A stretch of DNA of 64,000 bases from Litchfieldia stipae (GTDB lineage Bacteria > Bacillota > Bacilli > Bacillales > Bacillaceae_L). Position numbers and translations under genes: made by a program. Shown piece by piece: positions 53,782 to 62,939 of the stretch. The stretch is from contig NZ_JACYHA010000001.1 in assembly GCF_014837155.1 (NCBI RefSeq), positions 1 to 64,000 on the forward strand. The letters are read 5' to 3'. The notes under the pieces are model-generated. The model was given only the letters and a program-made list of their open reading frames with translations, did not search any database and had not been told where the DNA came from. Positions within the stretch are counted from its first letter, which is position 1. Every line of letters starts with the position of its first letter.

Positions 53782-53954
53782 GACATATTCCCCCTTGGAA
53801 TTCTAAGTGTAACTGGTTAAACTAATCTTTTTCGAACAATGGCTCTGTCTTTAATCGTAATTTTCTATACCCTTATTTTGCTAGATTATATAGGAAATAT
53901 GTATCACCTTATCTTCCTATTCTTATAGGAAGAGGTTCCTATTTTTTTGAAATA

Positions 53955-53990
53955 AAAAAAAGCCCATTAAAGAAAAGGCTTTTATTTTGT
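53955..53990 (-). terminator. Terminator of the CAP-domain gene
   Basis: On the minus strand AAAAGCC pairs with GGGCTTTT and is followed by a T run; the left arm overlaps the stop codon. Confidence 0.8.
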
Positions 53991-55127
53991 ATAGAAATTT
54001 TCGGTAAAGTAAGGGTTAGACTTCTCATTAAAGGCCACACCTACACCAAGTAATTCAAAATCGGGATGCAATATATTTTCTCGATGTCCTAAGGAGTTCA
54101 TTAGACCTTCATGCGCAAAGATACTACTCAACTGACCTAGTGCCAGATTTTCACCTGCTACAGAATATTCTATCTGATCCTCCAGCATTCGATCAAATGG
54201 GGACTGCCCCTTTAAGTTGGTATGATCAAAGAATTGATTCTCTGCCATATCGACACTATGCTTTCTTGCTGTTATACTCACTTCATCATCCCATATTAAT
54301 GGATCTAATCCATGTCTTACTCTTGAGGCATTTGTCAAATCAAACAATTGACGTTCGAACCCTTCCTTTAATTGGTCACTAGACTCAGTGTAGAAATCTT
54401 TTCGATTCTTTTCTAATTCTTTATCAATAATTTGTATGGCGGTTACAGTATTTTGTTTATGTTGATCATAGAAGATTGTAACAAAGCTATCATCCCACTC
54501 GAACATATCATAATCTCGATCCGCTTGAAATTGATAGTTCACTAATCCTTTGTTGATATACTCCATAGGATCACCGAGTTTTTCAAGCACTAACTCTTTA
54601 CTAGTACCTAACTCTATCCCCTTACTAGATGTTATCAATTCTTGATTTGTATACATGGCGACAACTCTACTTTCTTCATTATAAGCTACCATCATGAAAT
54701 TCATGTAATGATCATGATATGTATACCACTCAACTCCATACTCATTATATGATCTTCTTTTCGCTTCACCTATCGAGCCTTCAACCACTTCCCTTGTATC
54801 TCCAAGTTCTACATTATAAATAGAAAATATCTGTTCAGTGGGTGCTTCTAAATTTGGCTTACTCACAGCATCTTCTGATTCGAACTCATTAGATGATTCC
54901 GTTTGTTCTTCTGTTGCTTTATTTAATCCTGCTAAAAACTCCAAAAAAGAGGTAAAAGTCGTTTCAATGAACCCTTTTACTTCTGGACTTTCTTTTATTC
55001 CATCAATCTCTATTTTTATTGTCTCAATCGCATTCCCGTATTTTGTATCTTCAATCTTCTTCTCAACGACAGTCCATGAAGCATACAAAAAAAAGATGGT
55101 CGCTACTAATAAGAAAAAACGCCGCAT
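53982..55127 (-). CDS. CAP-domain (SCP/PR1) protein with CAP-associated N-terminal domain, YlbC-like
   Basis: 381 residues. An N-terminal membrane anchor or signal (FFLLVATIFFLYASW), an acidic linker, then the CAP-associated domain (VELGDTREVVEGSIGEAKRRSYNEYGVEWYTY) in two related halves, then the CAP domain (FDLTNASRVRHGLDPLIWDDEVSITARKHSVDMAENQFFDHTNLKGQSPFDRM; SLGHRENILHPDF). The CAP His and Glu residues are present. It is exported and probably cell-wall associated; the biochemical role is unknown. GGAGG precedes the ATG. Confidence 0.9.
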   Translation of the reverse strand: MRRFFLLVATIFFLYASWTVVEKKIEDTKYGNAIETIKIEIDGIKESPEVKGFIETTFTSFLEFLAGLNKATEEQTESSNEFESEDAVSKPNLEAPTEQIFSIYNVELGDTREVVEGSIGEAKRRSYNEYGVEWYTYHDHYMNFMMVAYNEESRVVAMYTNQELITSSKGIELGTSKELVLEKLGDPMEYINKGLVNYQFQADRDYDMFEWDDSFVTIFYDQHKQNTVTAIQIIDKELEKNRKDFYTESSDQLKEGFERQLFDLTNASRVRHGLDPLIWDDEVSITARKHSVDMAENQFFDHTNLKGQSPFDRMLEDQIEYSVAGENLALGQLSSIFAHEGLMNSLGHRENILHPDFELLGVGVAFNEKSNPYFTENFYTK

Positions 55128-55310
55128 TGGTTTCTCCTCCGTTTCTAATACTCATTCTAACCAAACGACAAATTATCAATCAATAATAGAATATCATATT
55201 CAATCATATATTCATTATTTTCACCATTCAGATTTTTTAAAGGAGCAATTTATTCCTTCCTTATATAAATCGTGGTAATATGAGTCTATACATAAAGAAG
55301 GAGGATTCTA

Positions 55311-56543
55311 ATGAGTACATTTGAACAGAATCTTGAAAAATATGCAGACCTAGCTGTCCGAGTTGGTGTTAATATTCAAAAAGGACAAACACTTATTGTT
55401 AATGCACCTATTTCTACTGCTGAGTTTGTTAGAAAAGTAGCTAAAAAAGCGTATGAGGCTGGGGCAAAAAATGTCCATATTGAATGGTCAGATGAGGAAA
55501 TGACACGTTTGAAATATGATTTAGCTCCTGATGAGGCCTTCACAGAATACCCAACATGGAAAGCAAAAGGCTATGAGGAAATGGGAGAAGATGGGGCAGC
55601 TATTCTATCTGTTATCGCTTCAAATCCTGATTTACTTAAGGGAGTAGACCCAGATCGAATTGCAAATGCCAATAAGGCGTACGGAATGGCTATGGAGAAA
55701 TTCAGAAGCTTTATTCAATCTGATAAAATCAGTTGGTCAATCGTTGCCGTGCCATCTGAAGCATGGGCAGCCAAAGTCTTCTCAGATGCACCAAAGGAAG
55801 AACAAGAAGCAAAATTATGGGAAGCTATCTTCATGGCGACAAGAGTCAATCTAGAGGACCCTGTTCAAGCATGGAAAGAGCATAACGCAACATTAAAAAC
55901 AAAAGAAGAATATCTGAATGAAAAGAAATACAAGCGGTTGCATTATAAAGCTCCAGGAACTGATTTAACCATCGAATTACCTGAAACACATGTGTGGATA
56001 GGTGGAGGAAGTGAAAACGAGCAAGGAACACCATTTGTTGCAAATATGCCTACTGAAGAAGTCTTCACTGTTCCGTTAAAAACTGGTGTAAAAGGTTATG
56101 TAACAAGCACGAAACCACTTAGCTATGGTGGCAATTTGATTGAAAACTTCAAAGTCACATTTGAAAAAGGTCGAATCGTTCATGTAACAGCTGAAGCTGG
56201 TGAAGAAACATTGAAGAGATTAGTGGAAACAGATGAAGGCTCACATTATTTAGGTGAAGTTGCACTCGTCCCACATAATTCTCCTATCTCTAACTCGAAC
56301 ATTATTTTCTTTAACACCTTATTTGATGAAAATGCATCAAATCACCTTGCAATCGGGAATGGATACTCCTTCTGTCTTGAGGGTGGAAAAACAATGTCTA
56401 AAGAAGAGTTAGAAGCAAAAGGCTTGAACACGAGTATTACACATGTAGACTTCATGATTGGATCTGCTGACATGGACATTGACGGGATCAAAGCTGACGG
56501 CACTGTCGAACCAGTCTTCAGAAAAGGAAACTGGGCTTTCTAA
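55311..56543 (+). CDS. ampS: M29-family aminopeptidase (AmpS/aminopeptidase T)
   Basis: 410 residues, the family norm. Metal ligands are visible: Glu in FVANMPTEEVFTVP, Glu in LGEVALV, His in ASNHLAIGNGY, and the His and Asp of ITHVDFMIGS. The enzyme removes N-terminal residues from peptides in the cytoplasm with two metal ions. AAGGAGG precedes the ATG, and a strong terminator follows, so it is monocistronic. Confidence 0.94.
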   Translation: MSTFEQNLEKYADLAVRVGVNIQKGQTLIVNAPISTAEFVRKVAKKAYEAGAKNVHIEWSDEEMTRLKYDLAPDEAFTEYPTWKAKGYEEMGEDGAAILSVIASNPDLLKGVDPDRIANANKAYGMAMEKFRSFIQSDKISWSIVAVPSEAWAAKVFSDAPKEEQEAKLWEAIFMATRVNLEDPVQAWKEHNATLKTKEEYLNEKKYKRLHYKAPGTDLTIELPETHVWIGGGSENEQGTPFVANMPTEEVFTVPLKTGVKGYVTSTKPLSYGGNLIENFKVTFEKGRIVHVTAEAGEETLKRLVETDEGSHYLGEVALVPHNSPISNSNIIFFNTLFDENASNHLAIGNGYSFCLEGGKTMSKEELEAKGLNTSITHVDFMIGSADMDIDGIKADGTVEPVFRKGNWAF

Positions 56544-56551
56544 ATTGTTTA

Positions 56552-56584
56552 TAAAAAAAACGCTGAGGTCCTCAGCGTTTTTTA
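56552..56584 (+). terminator. Terminator of the M29 aminopeptidase gene
   Basis: AAAACGCTGAGG and CCTCAGCGTTTT form a perfect stem with flanking A and T runs. Confidence 0.93.
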
Positions 56585-56605
56585 TTTGTTTATATTTTTA
56601 TCTCT

Positions 56606-56645
56606 CAAAAAGCCCTCTCCTCACCACCGATTGCGGTGAGGGGTT
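56606..56645 (-). terminator. Terminator of the DoxX gene
   Basis: On the minus strand CCCTCACCGC and CGGTGGTGAGG pair, followed by GCTTTTT a few bases on. Confidence 0.55.
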
Positions 56646-56665
56646 GTGAGGTAAAATTAGAGAGG

Positions 56666-57190
56666 TCAAGCAACATTAGTTGTCGTTTCTTTGTTGGCAC
56701 CAAATTTAGTAAATTTATTTCTTAAATAAGGAAGGACATAATAGTCAGCTCCGAATTTACCTGCATTTGCACCAGCTGCTAAAATAATTACCCCTAGTAA
56801 AATCATTAATGGGTTTGTGCTAACAGTTCCAGCGAACATGAACATGAAGTTCATTAGTAATCCGAAGAACATGGCCGCTGTTGTTAAGCATCCTAGTAAT
56901 AAACCAACACCTACTAAGAACTCGCCCCAAGGAATTAAGAAGTTAATCATTCCTACGTTTGGAAGTGCTAGGCCTTCTATAAAAGCTGTATAAGTTGGAT
57001 AAAGTGCTGCGCCTGTTGCTTTGTCTGCAACTGGGTTTGTTACAGCTGCATTTAGGAATCCACTTGCGTCAAATCCACCAGCAGTTAATTTACCCCAACC
57101 ACCTGTCATCCAGCTCCATCCTAAGTACAATCTAATCACTGTTAAAATTCCTGCTGCAATACGGTTTTCTCTAATAAATTTGTTGATCAT
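56666..57190 (-). CDS. DoxX-family membrane protein
   Basis: 174 residues with four spans; DoxX signatures are RLYLGWSWMTGGWGKL, FLIPWGEFLVGVGLLLGCLT and the terminal NPLMILLGVIILAAGANAGKFGADY. DoxX proteins in Bacillus (CatD, MhqP) relate to quinone or thiol stress, but their activity is not defined. AGGAGAGG precedes the ATG. The TM-rich product is transcribed alone. Confidence 0.87.
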   Translation of the reverse strand: MINKFIRENRIAAGILTVIRLYLGWSWMTGGWGKLTAGGFDASGFLNAAVTNPVADKATGAALYPTYTAFIEGLALPNVGMINFLIPWGEFLVGVGLLLGCLTTAAMFFGLLMNFMFMFAGTVSTNPLMILLGVIILAAGANAGKFGADYYVLPYLRNKFTKFGANKETTTNVA

Positions 57191-57363
57191 CTTGATCCTC
57201 TCCTTGCGTTTTTTTATTTTGAATTTGTTTTTGTTTTCTCTCTATGTCTGTATCTTACTACCTTGTGAACATATTCACAATAGTTATGTGAGAAACTTCA
57301 CAATTCATTCATAAAGATGTGAACTTTTTATTACAACCATAGTGTTTACAGTATTATCCCATT

Positions 57364-57388
57364 AAAAAAAACCATATTTCTATGGCTT
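57364..57388 (-). terminator. Terminator of the hemD-like gene
   Basis: On the minus strand AGCCATA and TATGGTT pair and lead into eight T, just past the stop. Confidence 0.85.
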
Positions 57389-57394
57389 TTCGAA

Positions 57395-58198
57395 TTATTG
57401 TTGATAGTAATTTGCCAGTTCGACAATCATACTTCCCATTCTCTCATTCTTAGGATATACAATCCGGTCGATACCAACCTCTCTTAATGCTTGTGCTGTT
57501 ACTTTTCCTACAGCAAGTGCCACTACTGAATCTTTGAATCGTTCTTTAATGTCATGAGCAATCCCCTTTTCGCTTGCATAATTCATTAAAAAGCGGACTT
57601 GAGGTGTACTAGTAAATGCCACTGCATCAATCTCACCATTTAATAGTTCTTTCACTAATAATTCAAGAACAGTCTCTTCTGGTGGAGTATGAATATAAGG
57701 TAAGATTTCAATGTAATTTGCTCCTTCTGACTCTAACCACTCAATTAGAATCGGAGCTGGATCACCATGTAGCTGTAATGCCACATTTTTTCCTTCTAAT
57801 GAATACGATGTAAGACTCCTTACTAACCCCGCAGTGCTTCCATCGTCATCTCTTACAAGTGGGGTAAGTCCAAGTTTTTTTAACATATTAACTGTTTTGT
57901 ATCCTCTAGCTGCAATATTCATTTCCTGTAAGGAAGTAATAAATTGTTTATCTAAGCCTAAATTCTTGGCAGTTTGATATAATCTATCAGTTCCGACACC
58001 TGTAGTTAGAATCATCCAATCAAATTCTCGATTAACGAGTCTCTTAATTTGATCATCAACATTCGTATCATCTAAGAAGACCGTTCCTTGCGCAGGTCTA
58101 ACGATTGGAATCCCTCCAAGGTTGCTAACAATCGTACTTATTTCTTCTGCTTTACGTGGCCCAACTAAAGCCACTCTTTTTCCTTCTAATTTCTTCAA
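57395..58198 (-). CDS. Uroporphyrinogen-III synthase family protein (HemD-like)
   Basis: About 267 residues with the two-lobed HemD fold: first lobe GKRVALVGPRKAEEIS and LTTGVGTDRLYQ, second lobe KNVALQLHGDPAPILIEWLESEGANYIEILPYIH and AVAFTSTPQVRFLMNY, then VALAVGKVTAQALREVG. It would close the tetrapyrrole ring, but it lies outside any hem cluster, and Bacillaceae carry such extra paralogues (for instance, next to nitrite reductase genes), so the role is uncertain. AAGGAGG lies eight bases before a TTG at 58196-58198; the upstream GTG is rejected. Confidence 0.82.
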   Translation of the reverse strand: MKKLEGKRVALVGPRKAEEISTIVSNLGGIPIVRPAQGTVFLDDTNVDDQIKRLVNREFDWMILTTGVGTDRLYQTAKNLGLDKQFITSLQEMNIAARGYKTVNMLKKLGLTPLVRDDDGSTAGLVRSLTSYSLEGKNVALQLHGDPAPILIEWLESEGANYIEILPYIHTPPEETVLELLVKELLNGEIDAVAFTSTPQVRFLMNYASEKGIAHDIKERFKDSVVALAVGKVTAQALREVGIDRIVYPKNERMGSMIVELANYYQQ

Positions 58199-58420
58199 TT
58201 CATGTTCCTCCTTCACAAACCATCACTTTTTCTAAAACTATCATATATAATGTTCTTCGTAAACGCTCAAAAAAAGAATTTTTCATCAATAAAGTGTAAA
58301 CATGAACAATCTGATGATAAATCATCAATTTCATTAAGAATTTTCTGAAATAAATGTTATTATTCCCTCTTTAGCCAATTCATGTTATGATAAATACGAA
58401 TTTAAATCAAATGTACATAA

Positions 58421-58500
58421 ATCGTAGTAACTGACGAGATTGTGGATTTAACCACAAGGGAGCTACGTAATTAGCCATAATAGCCGTTCGTCTGGGCAAG
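58421..58500 (+). ncRNA. ZTP (pfl) riboswitch controlling folD
   Basis: The first domain has AACTGACGAGATTGTGG paired with CCACAAGGGAGC, and the second has the diagnostic GCCGTTCGTCTGGGCA, the near-invariant 3' signature of the ZTP/ZMP aptamer. It is followed by an intrinsic terminator and then folD, the canonical arrangement. ZTP signals shortage of 10-formyl-tetrahydrofolate, and binding would favour read-through. Confidence 0.93.
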
Positions 58501-58529
58501 AGGCAAGGGGTCCCCTTGTCTCTTTTTTT
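58497..58529 (+). terminator. Riboswitch expression-platform terminator
   Basis: GAGGCAAGGGG pairs with CCCCTTGTCTC, followed by seven T; its left side overlaps the end of the ZTP aptamer, allowing switching. Confidence 0.92.
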
Positions 58530-58598
58530 CAATCTTCATTTATTTTAGTAAAAAATGTAAGTCTAATTGACCATACTACTACCATAGGAGGAATTGAA

Positions 58599-59441
58599 AT
58601 GGAGAATGTTCTACTACTTGACGGTTCAAAGGTTGCAGCAGAGATTAAAGATCAATTACAGGTAAGGGTTGAGAAATTAAAAGCTGAAGGTATCACTCCT
58701 TGTCTAGCAACTATACTAGTTGGGGATGATCCATCTTCTGCTACGTATGTAAAAATGAAAGGGAATGCTTGTAAACGTATCGGTATGTTATCGAAACGAA
58801 TCGATTTACCAAAGGAAACAACTACTGAAGAATTACTCCACGTCATTCATGAGCTAAATAACGATAAAGCCATTCATGGAATCTTACTTCAGCATCCTGT
58901 TCCTGAGCAAATTGATGAAAGAGCAGCATTTGAAGCCATTAATATAGAAAAAGATGTAGATGGTGTGACAAGCCTTGGCTTTGGACAAACAGCACTTGGG
59001 TTTGGAGAATACCCTTCTTGTACTCCAGCTGCCATTCTTGAAATCATAAATTACTACAATATTCCAGTTGAAGGAAAGCATGCTGTTGTCATTGGAAGAA
59101 GCCCAATCCTTGGAAAACCAGTATCAATGCTGTTATTAAATCGTAATGCAACAGTAACTACTTGTCATTCTCGTACACAAAACTTGCCTGAAATCGTAAA
59201 ACAAGCTGATATCATTGTAGCAGCTGTTGGCAAAGCAAATTTTGTACAAGGAGATTGGGTTAAACAAGGAGCAGTCATTCTTGATGCAGGCTATAACGAA
59301 GGAAATGTGGGCGATGTCGATTATGAGGCTTGTTTTTCAAAATCAAGTGCAATAACACCAGTACCTGGCGGAGTTGGTCCAGTTACCATCTCAATGCTAT
59401 TAAAACAAACCGTTGCTGCAGCAGAAAAATTAGTGAAATAG
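58599..59441 (+). CDS. folD: Bifunctional methylene-tetrahydrofolate dehydrogenase/cyclohydrolase
   Basis: 280 residues. LLDGSKVAAEI, the catalytic YVKMKGNACKRIG (Tyr and Lys), GILLQHPVPEQID, KDVDGVT, the dinucleotide-binding VIGRSPILGKPVSMLLL and the C-terminal TPVPGGVGPVT all fit FolD. It interconverts methylene- and formyl-tetrahydrofolate using NAD(P). Some positions (MKGNACKR) differ from common FolD proteins, suggesting a paralogue. AGGAGG precedes the ATG; control is by the ZTP riboswitch. Confidence 0.94.
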   Translation: MENVLLLDGSKVAAEIKDQLQVRVEKLKAEGITPCLATILVGDDPSSATYVKMKGNACKRIGMLSKRIDLPKETTTEELLHVIHELNNDKAIHGILLQHPVPEQIDERAAFEAINIEKDVDGVTSLGFGQTALGFGEYPSCTPAAILEIINYYNIPVEGKHAVVIGRSPILGKPVSMLLLNRNATVTTCHSRTQNLPEIVKQADIIVAAVGKANFVQGDWVKQGAVILDAGYNEGNVGDVDYEACFSKSSAITPVPGGVGPVTISMLLKQTVAAAEKLVK

Positions 59442-59450
59442 CATCTTCTA

Positions 59451-59478
59451 AGCAGACTATACGTCTGCTTTTTTTTTG
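59451..59478 (+). terminator. Terminator of folD
   Basis: AGCAGAC and GTCTGCT form the stem around TATAC, followed by eight T. Confidence 0.9.
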
Positions 59479-59537
59479 AAACTTAAATTAGCAATAAACG
59501 TATATTAATTATTATTCTATTTGAGAGGATGAAAACA

Positions 59538-59930
59538 ATGCATGATCCTTTTTTTGCTGGTGATCTGATGTTTCAAATTGGACCGATTTTTATTGCTATC
59601 ATTTTTATCATTGTAATTAGTTTGTTCGTTTTTACGATTTCTAAAGGCATTAGTCAGTGGCACAAGAATGAGAAATCACCACGACTTATTGTACCTGCCA
59701 TTCTTACATCAAAGCGAACTGATGTAAGGCGTAGCAGCAATTTACATAATGATCATCATCACTCTTCTACACATACTCATTATTATGTAACATTTGAATT
59801 TGAAAGTGGTGATCGGTCTGAATTTCATGTTTCAGGAAAAGAGTTTGGATTATTAACTGAAGGAGACACTGGAAGATTAACTTTTCAAGGAACTCGTTAT
59901 GTAGGATTCGAAAGAAAGCCAAACAGTTAA
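59538..59930 (+). CDS. DUF2500 membrane protein
   Basis: 130 residues: a single membrane span (FIAIIFIIVISLFVFTI), then a soluble DUF2500 domain with VPAILTSKRTDVRRSS, a His-rich stretch (NDHHHSSTHTHYYV) and VTFEFESGDRSEFHVSGKEFGLL. The function of the family is unknown. The histidines could bind metal, which is inference. GAGAGG nine bases before the second ATG sets the start; an in-frame ATG lies three codons upstream. Confidence 0.8.
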   Translation: MHDPFFAGDLMFQIGPIFIAIIFIIVISLFVFTISKGISQWHKNEKSPRLIVPAILTSKRTDVRRSSNLHNDHHHSSTHTHYYVTFEFESGDRSEFHVSGKEFGLLTEGDTGRLTFQGTRYVGFERKPNS

Positions 59931-59953
59931 TTGCCTAATATCTACTTATATAC

Positions 59954-59989
59954 TAAGAAGCTATCCCTAGAAAGGATAGCTTCTTTTTA
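59954..59989. terminator. Bidirectional terminator between DUF2500 and CaCA genes
   Basis: AAGAAGCTATCC and GGATAGCTTCTT form the stem around CTAGAAA, with T on the right. Confidence 0.88.
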
Positions 59990-60943
59990 ATTTCGGATGA
60001 TAATATATACCATGTATACAATATAGGCAATCGCTAAAGTCATTCCTTCGTATCGTCCGACTCTTGATCTTGATATAGAAAAAACAAGCAACACGATTGT
60101 GAAAGCAATCATAAAGAGTACATCTGAGAAGATCTTTGAATCCACTGGAAGTGGTGAGATAATCGAAGTTGTTCCTAATACAAACAGAATATTAAAGATA
60201 TTACTTCCTACAATATTCCCTAATGCAATCTCGCTTTGCTTTTTTATTGAAGCTGTTACTGAGGTGATTAATTCCGGCAAGGAAGTTCCTACAGCAATAA
60301 TGGTTAGTCCCACTAATGTTTGACTCATACCAAGCGCTAATGCTATTTCTGTACTGCTTTTAACGACTAGATTCCCACCATAAATAATCGCCGCTAATCC
60401 TAGAATGGTAAAGAATATATTCTTCCCCCATGCTCCTTTTTTGTGTACCGTAGGATTCTCACTTTTTGTATCACGACTATTAAGAGCAATTTCAATGATA
60501 TAGTACATAAATACAGAGAAAAATAATAGGAAGATGAGACCATCACTTCTAGTTATTAAATTAGAGCTCGCATTTTGCAAAAAAATATCTGCCATCAGAA
60601 CTAGTAAAGCAACACTTGCTAATAATGTAAAAGGGATTTCTTTTCTGATTGTTGTGCTTTCGACTTTTAATGGATTCAATAATGCCGTTAATCCAATAAC
60701 AAAGGTAATATTAAAGATATTACTCCCTACGACATTTCCAACCGCCACATCTGCACTCCCTTCTAATGCAGCCAAGATACTGACTGTTGCTTCAGGAGAG
60801 CTTGTTCCAAGAGCAACAATTGTTAAACCAACTAACAAAGGTGGTATCTTCAACAATGTTGCTATATTTGAAGATCCCTCAACAAAATAATCTGCCCCTT
60901 TGATTAATAGTGCAAACCCAATGATTAATAATACATATGTCAT
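59987..60943 (-). CDS. Ca2+/Na+:H+ or Ca2+/cation antiporter (CaCA family, YrbG-like)
   Basis: 318 residues, ten spans in two inverted repeats, each with the alpha motif: LVGLTIVALGTSSPEATVSI ... GNVVGSNIFNI and LVGLTIIAVGTSLPELIT ... GNIVGSNIFNI. This is the pattern of bacterial sodium/calcium exchangers. A Ca2+ export role is expected; sodium dependence cannot be read from sequence. Confidence 0.9.
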   Translation of the reverse strand: MTYVLLIIGFALLIKGADYFVEGSSNIATLLKIPPLLVGLTIVALGTSSPEATVSILAALEGSADVAVGNVVGSNIFNITFVIGLTALLNPLKVESTTIRKEIPFTLLASVALLVLMADIFLQNASSNLITRSDGLIFLLFFSVFMYYIIEIALNSRDTKSENPTVHKKGAWGKNIFFTILGLAAIIYGGNLVVKSSTEIALALGMSQTLVGLTIIAVGTSLPELITSVTASIKKQSEIALGNIVGSNIFNILFVLGTTSIISPLPVDSKIFSDVLFMIAFTIVLLVFSISRSRVGRYEGMTLAIAYIVYMVYIIIRN

Positions 60944-61020
60944 CTTGTAATCATAACCCCATTTCTTAATTCACCAGCATAGTATCTTTCATTATACTCG
61001 TGACGCGAATGTTCATACAC

Positions 61021-61050
61021 AAATGCACTACAATACGCTTGCAGTGCATT
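61021..61050 (-). terminator. Weak terminator candidate of the amidohydrolase gene
   Basis: AATGCACTACAATA pairs imperfectly with TTGCAGTGCATT; the T tail on the minus strand is short. Confidence 0.4.
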
Positions 61051-61058
61051 TGTATACC

Positions 61059-62486
61059 TTATAAATAATTATTCCTCATCATCTCAAGAATATCACTTTC
61101 TGCTGATAAAATATCGTCTTTTGCTCGAATACTTATTGCATCAGCAACAGCCTGAGCTTCACGAACAACCATCCCCTCGTCCACTGTTTGGATGATTCTA
61201 TTTTCCATAATCACTTTGCCATCAATAATTGATGTTTCTACCTCATGACCCCTAGCAGAATAGACAAGGTTTGGTACAATATTACGAATTGGTGTGGAGA
61301 ATACTGGGCTCAAATTTGCTTCCGCAAGGTTTACAATGATGAGATCTGCTTTTTTTCCAGGTGCTATCGAGCCAATCTCATGACTAAGCCCGATAGCTCT
61401 TGCAGATTCAATCGTTGCAAGTCTCAGAGCTAATGTTGAAGGAAATACAACAGGATTACTTCTCTTGACCTTACTTAAGATCGCAGCGAACTTCATCTCA
61501 TTGAACATATTATTACAATTGTTCCCCGGTGCTTGATCGGAGCCTAAAGCTCCCTTCCCACCACTTTCAATAAATGTTAAGAGCGGAGGAACTAATCCAT
61601 CTATGATTCCAATACTTCCGGCACAATAAATCATTGAACTGCCTCTTTTTGCTAACAACTTTGTCTCATCGTCTGTCGCCTCTGTTAAATGTACTGCTAA
61701 TAATCGTTCATCTAAGAATCCATGCTCATCCAAGAATGGGATGGATCTCTTACCATATCGTTTGACCATTTGATCAATTTCACGGTCTCCTTGAGCAACA
61801 TGCATATGTAATCTTGTATCATATTTAAGAGCTAGCTCCTTCATTTCCTTTAAGAGCTCAAGGCTCATCATATCTGGTCCATGGGGTCCTAGCATAGCGG
61901 TTATTCTACCATTCTCAGTTTCATGCCATTTCTCTAGTAATTCAATATTATTTATTAATTTCCTTTCACCGATTTCCGGATAAAATGGATAGAGTTCTCC
62001 AACAGGTAAATCTCCAATATCATCAGGAATCTCATTAACAAGCTCTGCTACTCTTGCTCTTGCACCTATTTTCACATAATTTTCTACCAGCTTTGGCATC
62101 GATGAATCATAATCACCAAATGTTGTAGTGCCAGCTTTAATTCCCTCAACAATATTTAACATTGATCCTTTGATGCTTTCTTCTTCTGTTAAGTGCTTCA
62201 TAAAAGGCCAAAGGCCTTTTTGCATCCAATTGGACATATCCTGAGCCACACCTCGAAAAATCGCCATCCCTGTATGAATATGAGCATCAATTAGTCCAGG
62301 TAACACGGCTTTACCTTTTGCATCAATTAATCGTTCAGCCTGATAATTTTGTTGGATAACATCGGTCTTGTCTACTGCTTCAATCTTATTTCCTTTAATG
62401 GCAACAGCCCCATTTTCGATCATTCCAACACCTTTGCCCTCCATCGTTAAGACAAAGCCATTTGCAATTATTAAATCAACTTTCAT
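61059..62486 (-). CDS. Amidohydrolase, 5-methylthioadenosine/S-adenosylhomocysteine deaminase-like
   Basis: 475 residues of the ATZ/TRZ branch of metal-dependent amidohydrolases. Metal ligands: DAHIHTGMAIF, LHMHVAQGDRE, AVHLTEATDDE and GSDQAPGNNC. The length and DQAPGN segment match the MtaD/SAH deaminase type, but related enzymes deaminate guanine, cytosine or other bases, so substrate is uncertain. GGGGG precedes the ATG. It lies divergent to the methionine-import operon, which makes a link to S-adenosylmethionine recycling plausible. Confidence 0.85.
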   Translation of the reverse strand: MKVDLIIANGFVLTMEGKGVGMIENGAVAIKGNKIEAVDKTDVIQQNYQAERLIDAKGKAVLPGLIDAHIHTGMAIFRGVAQDMSNWMQKGLWPFMKHLTEEESIKGSMLNIVEGIKAGTTTFGDYDSSMPKLVENYVKIGARARVAELVNEIPDDIGDLPVGELYPFYPEIGERKLINNIELLEKWHETENGRITAMLGPHGPDMMSLELLKEMKELALKYDTRLHMHVAQGDREIDQMVKRYGKRSIPFLDEHGFLDERLLAVHLTEATDDETKLLAKRGSSMIYCAGSIGIIDGLVPPLLTFIESGGKGALGSDQAPGNNCNNMFNEMKFAAILSKVKRSNPVVFPSTLALRLATIESARAIGLSHEIGSIAPGKKADLIIVNLAEANLSPVFSTPIRNIVPNLVYSARGHEVETSIIDGKVIMENRIIQTVDEGMVVREAQAVADAISIRAKDDILSAESDILEMMRNNYL

Positions 62487-62662
62487 TTCATTACCCCCTT
62501 AATCTCCTATTATATATTGAATATCATATCATTAAAGTGTTTATATTTTCTATATTCTGATAAATACAGACCTTATCAAAAAAGCTATAAAACTTTAAAT
62601 TTTTATTTCATTGAAGTATCAATGATGTAAGCGTTATATTCATTTTTACTCAAAAAATATGA

Positions 62663-62691
62663 TTGACATGTTTCAATATAATCTATATTAT
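62663..62691 (+). promoter_or_regulatory. Sigma-A promoter of the met operon
   Basis: TTGACA and TATTAT with exactly 17 bases between, about 30 bases before the S-box leader. Confidence 0.88.
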
Positions 62692-62722
62692 TCAAATTAG
62701 CCAAAAAAACTGAATAATAATT

Positions 62723-62825
62723 CTTATCCAGAGTGACCGAGGGATCAGGCCCTTCGACGTCCAGCAACCTCCTTTTTAGGGAAAGGTGCTACTTCCTGCA
62801 GAATGAAATTTATTCTGAAAGATAA
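62723..62825 (+). ncRNA. SAM-I (S-box) riboswitch
   Basis: CTTATCCAGAGTGACCGAGG opens the P1/P2 region, followed by GATCAGGCCCTTCGACGTCC, GCAACC, AAGGTGCTACTTCCTGCAG and closing GAAAGATAAG, which re-forms P1. All hallmarks of the S-box are present in order. It precedes a terminator and metN. Confidence 0.95.
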
Positions 62826-62847
62826 GTCGTATGAACTATTATTGCGA

Positions 62848-62878
62848 TGCCTCTTTCAGATGAAAGAGGCTTTTTTTC
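62848..62878 (+). terminator. SAM riboswitch terminator
   Basis: GCCTCTTTCA and TGAAAGAGGC form the stem, followed by seven T; it is the off state when SAM is bound. Confidence 0.93.
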
Positions 62879-62939
62879 ATGAATCATTCAACCAATAAAC
62901 ATACTTTTCCTATCTACATACTGAAATGGGTGAAAAAAC

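Noticed and set aside
53911-53930. Eight-base perfect hairpin with TCTT loop upstream of the PAS-GGDEF gene
   Set aside because: No gene ends at it on the plus strand, and the minus strand lacks a T tail; it may be chance. I also looked for a c-di-GMP riboswitch here and saw no GEMM-like motif.
54838-55278. 146-codon plus-strand frame opposite the CAP-domain gene
   Set aside because: Antisense to a clear CAP-domain coding region, without a usable start signal.
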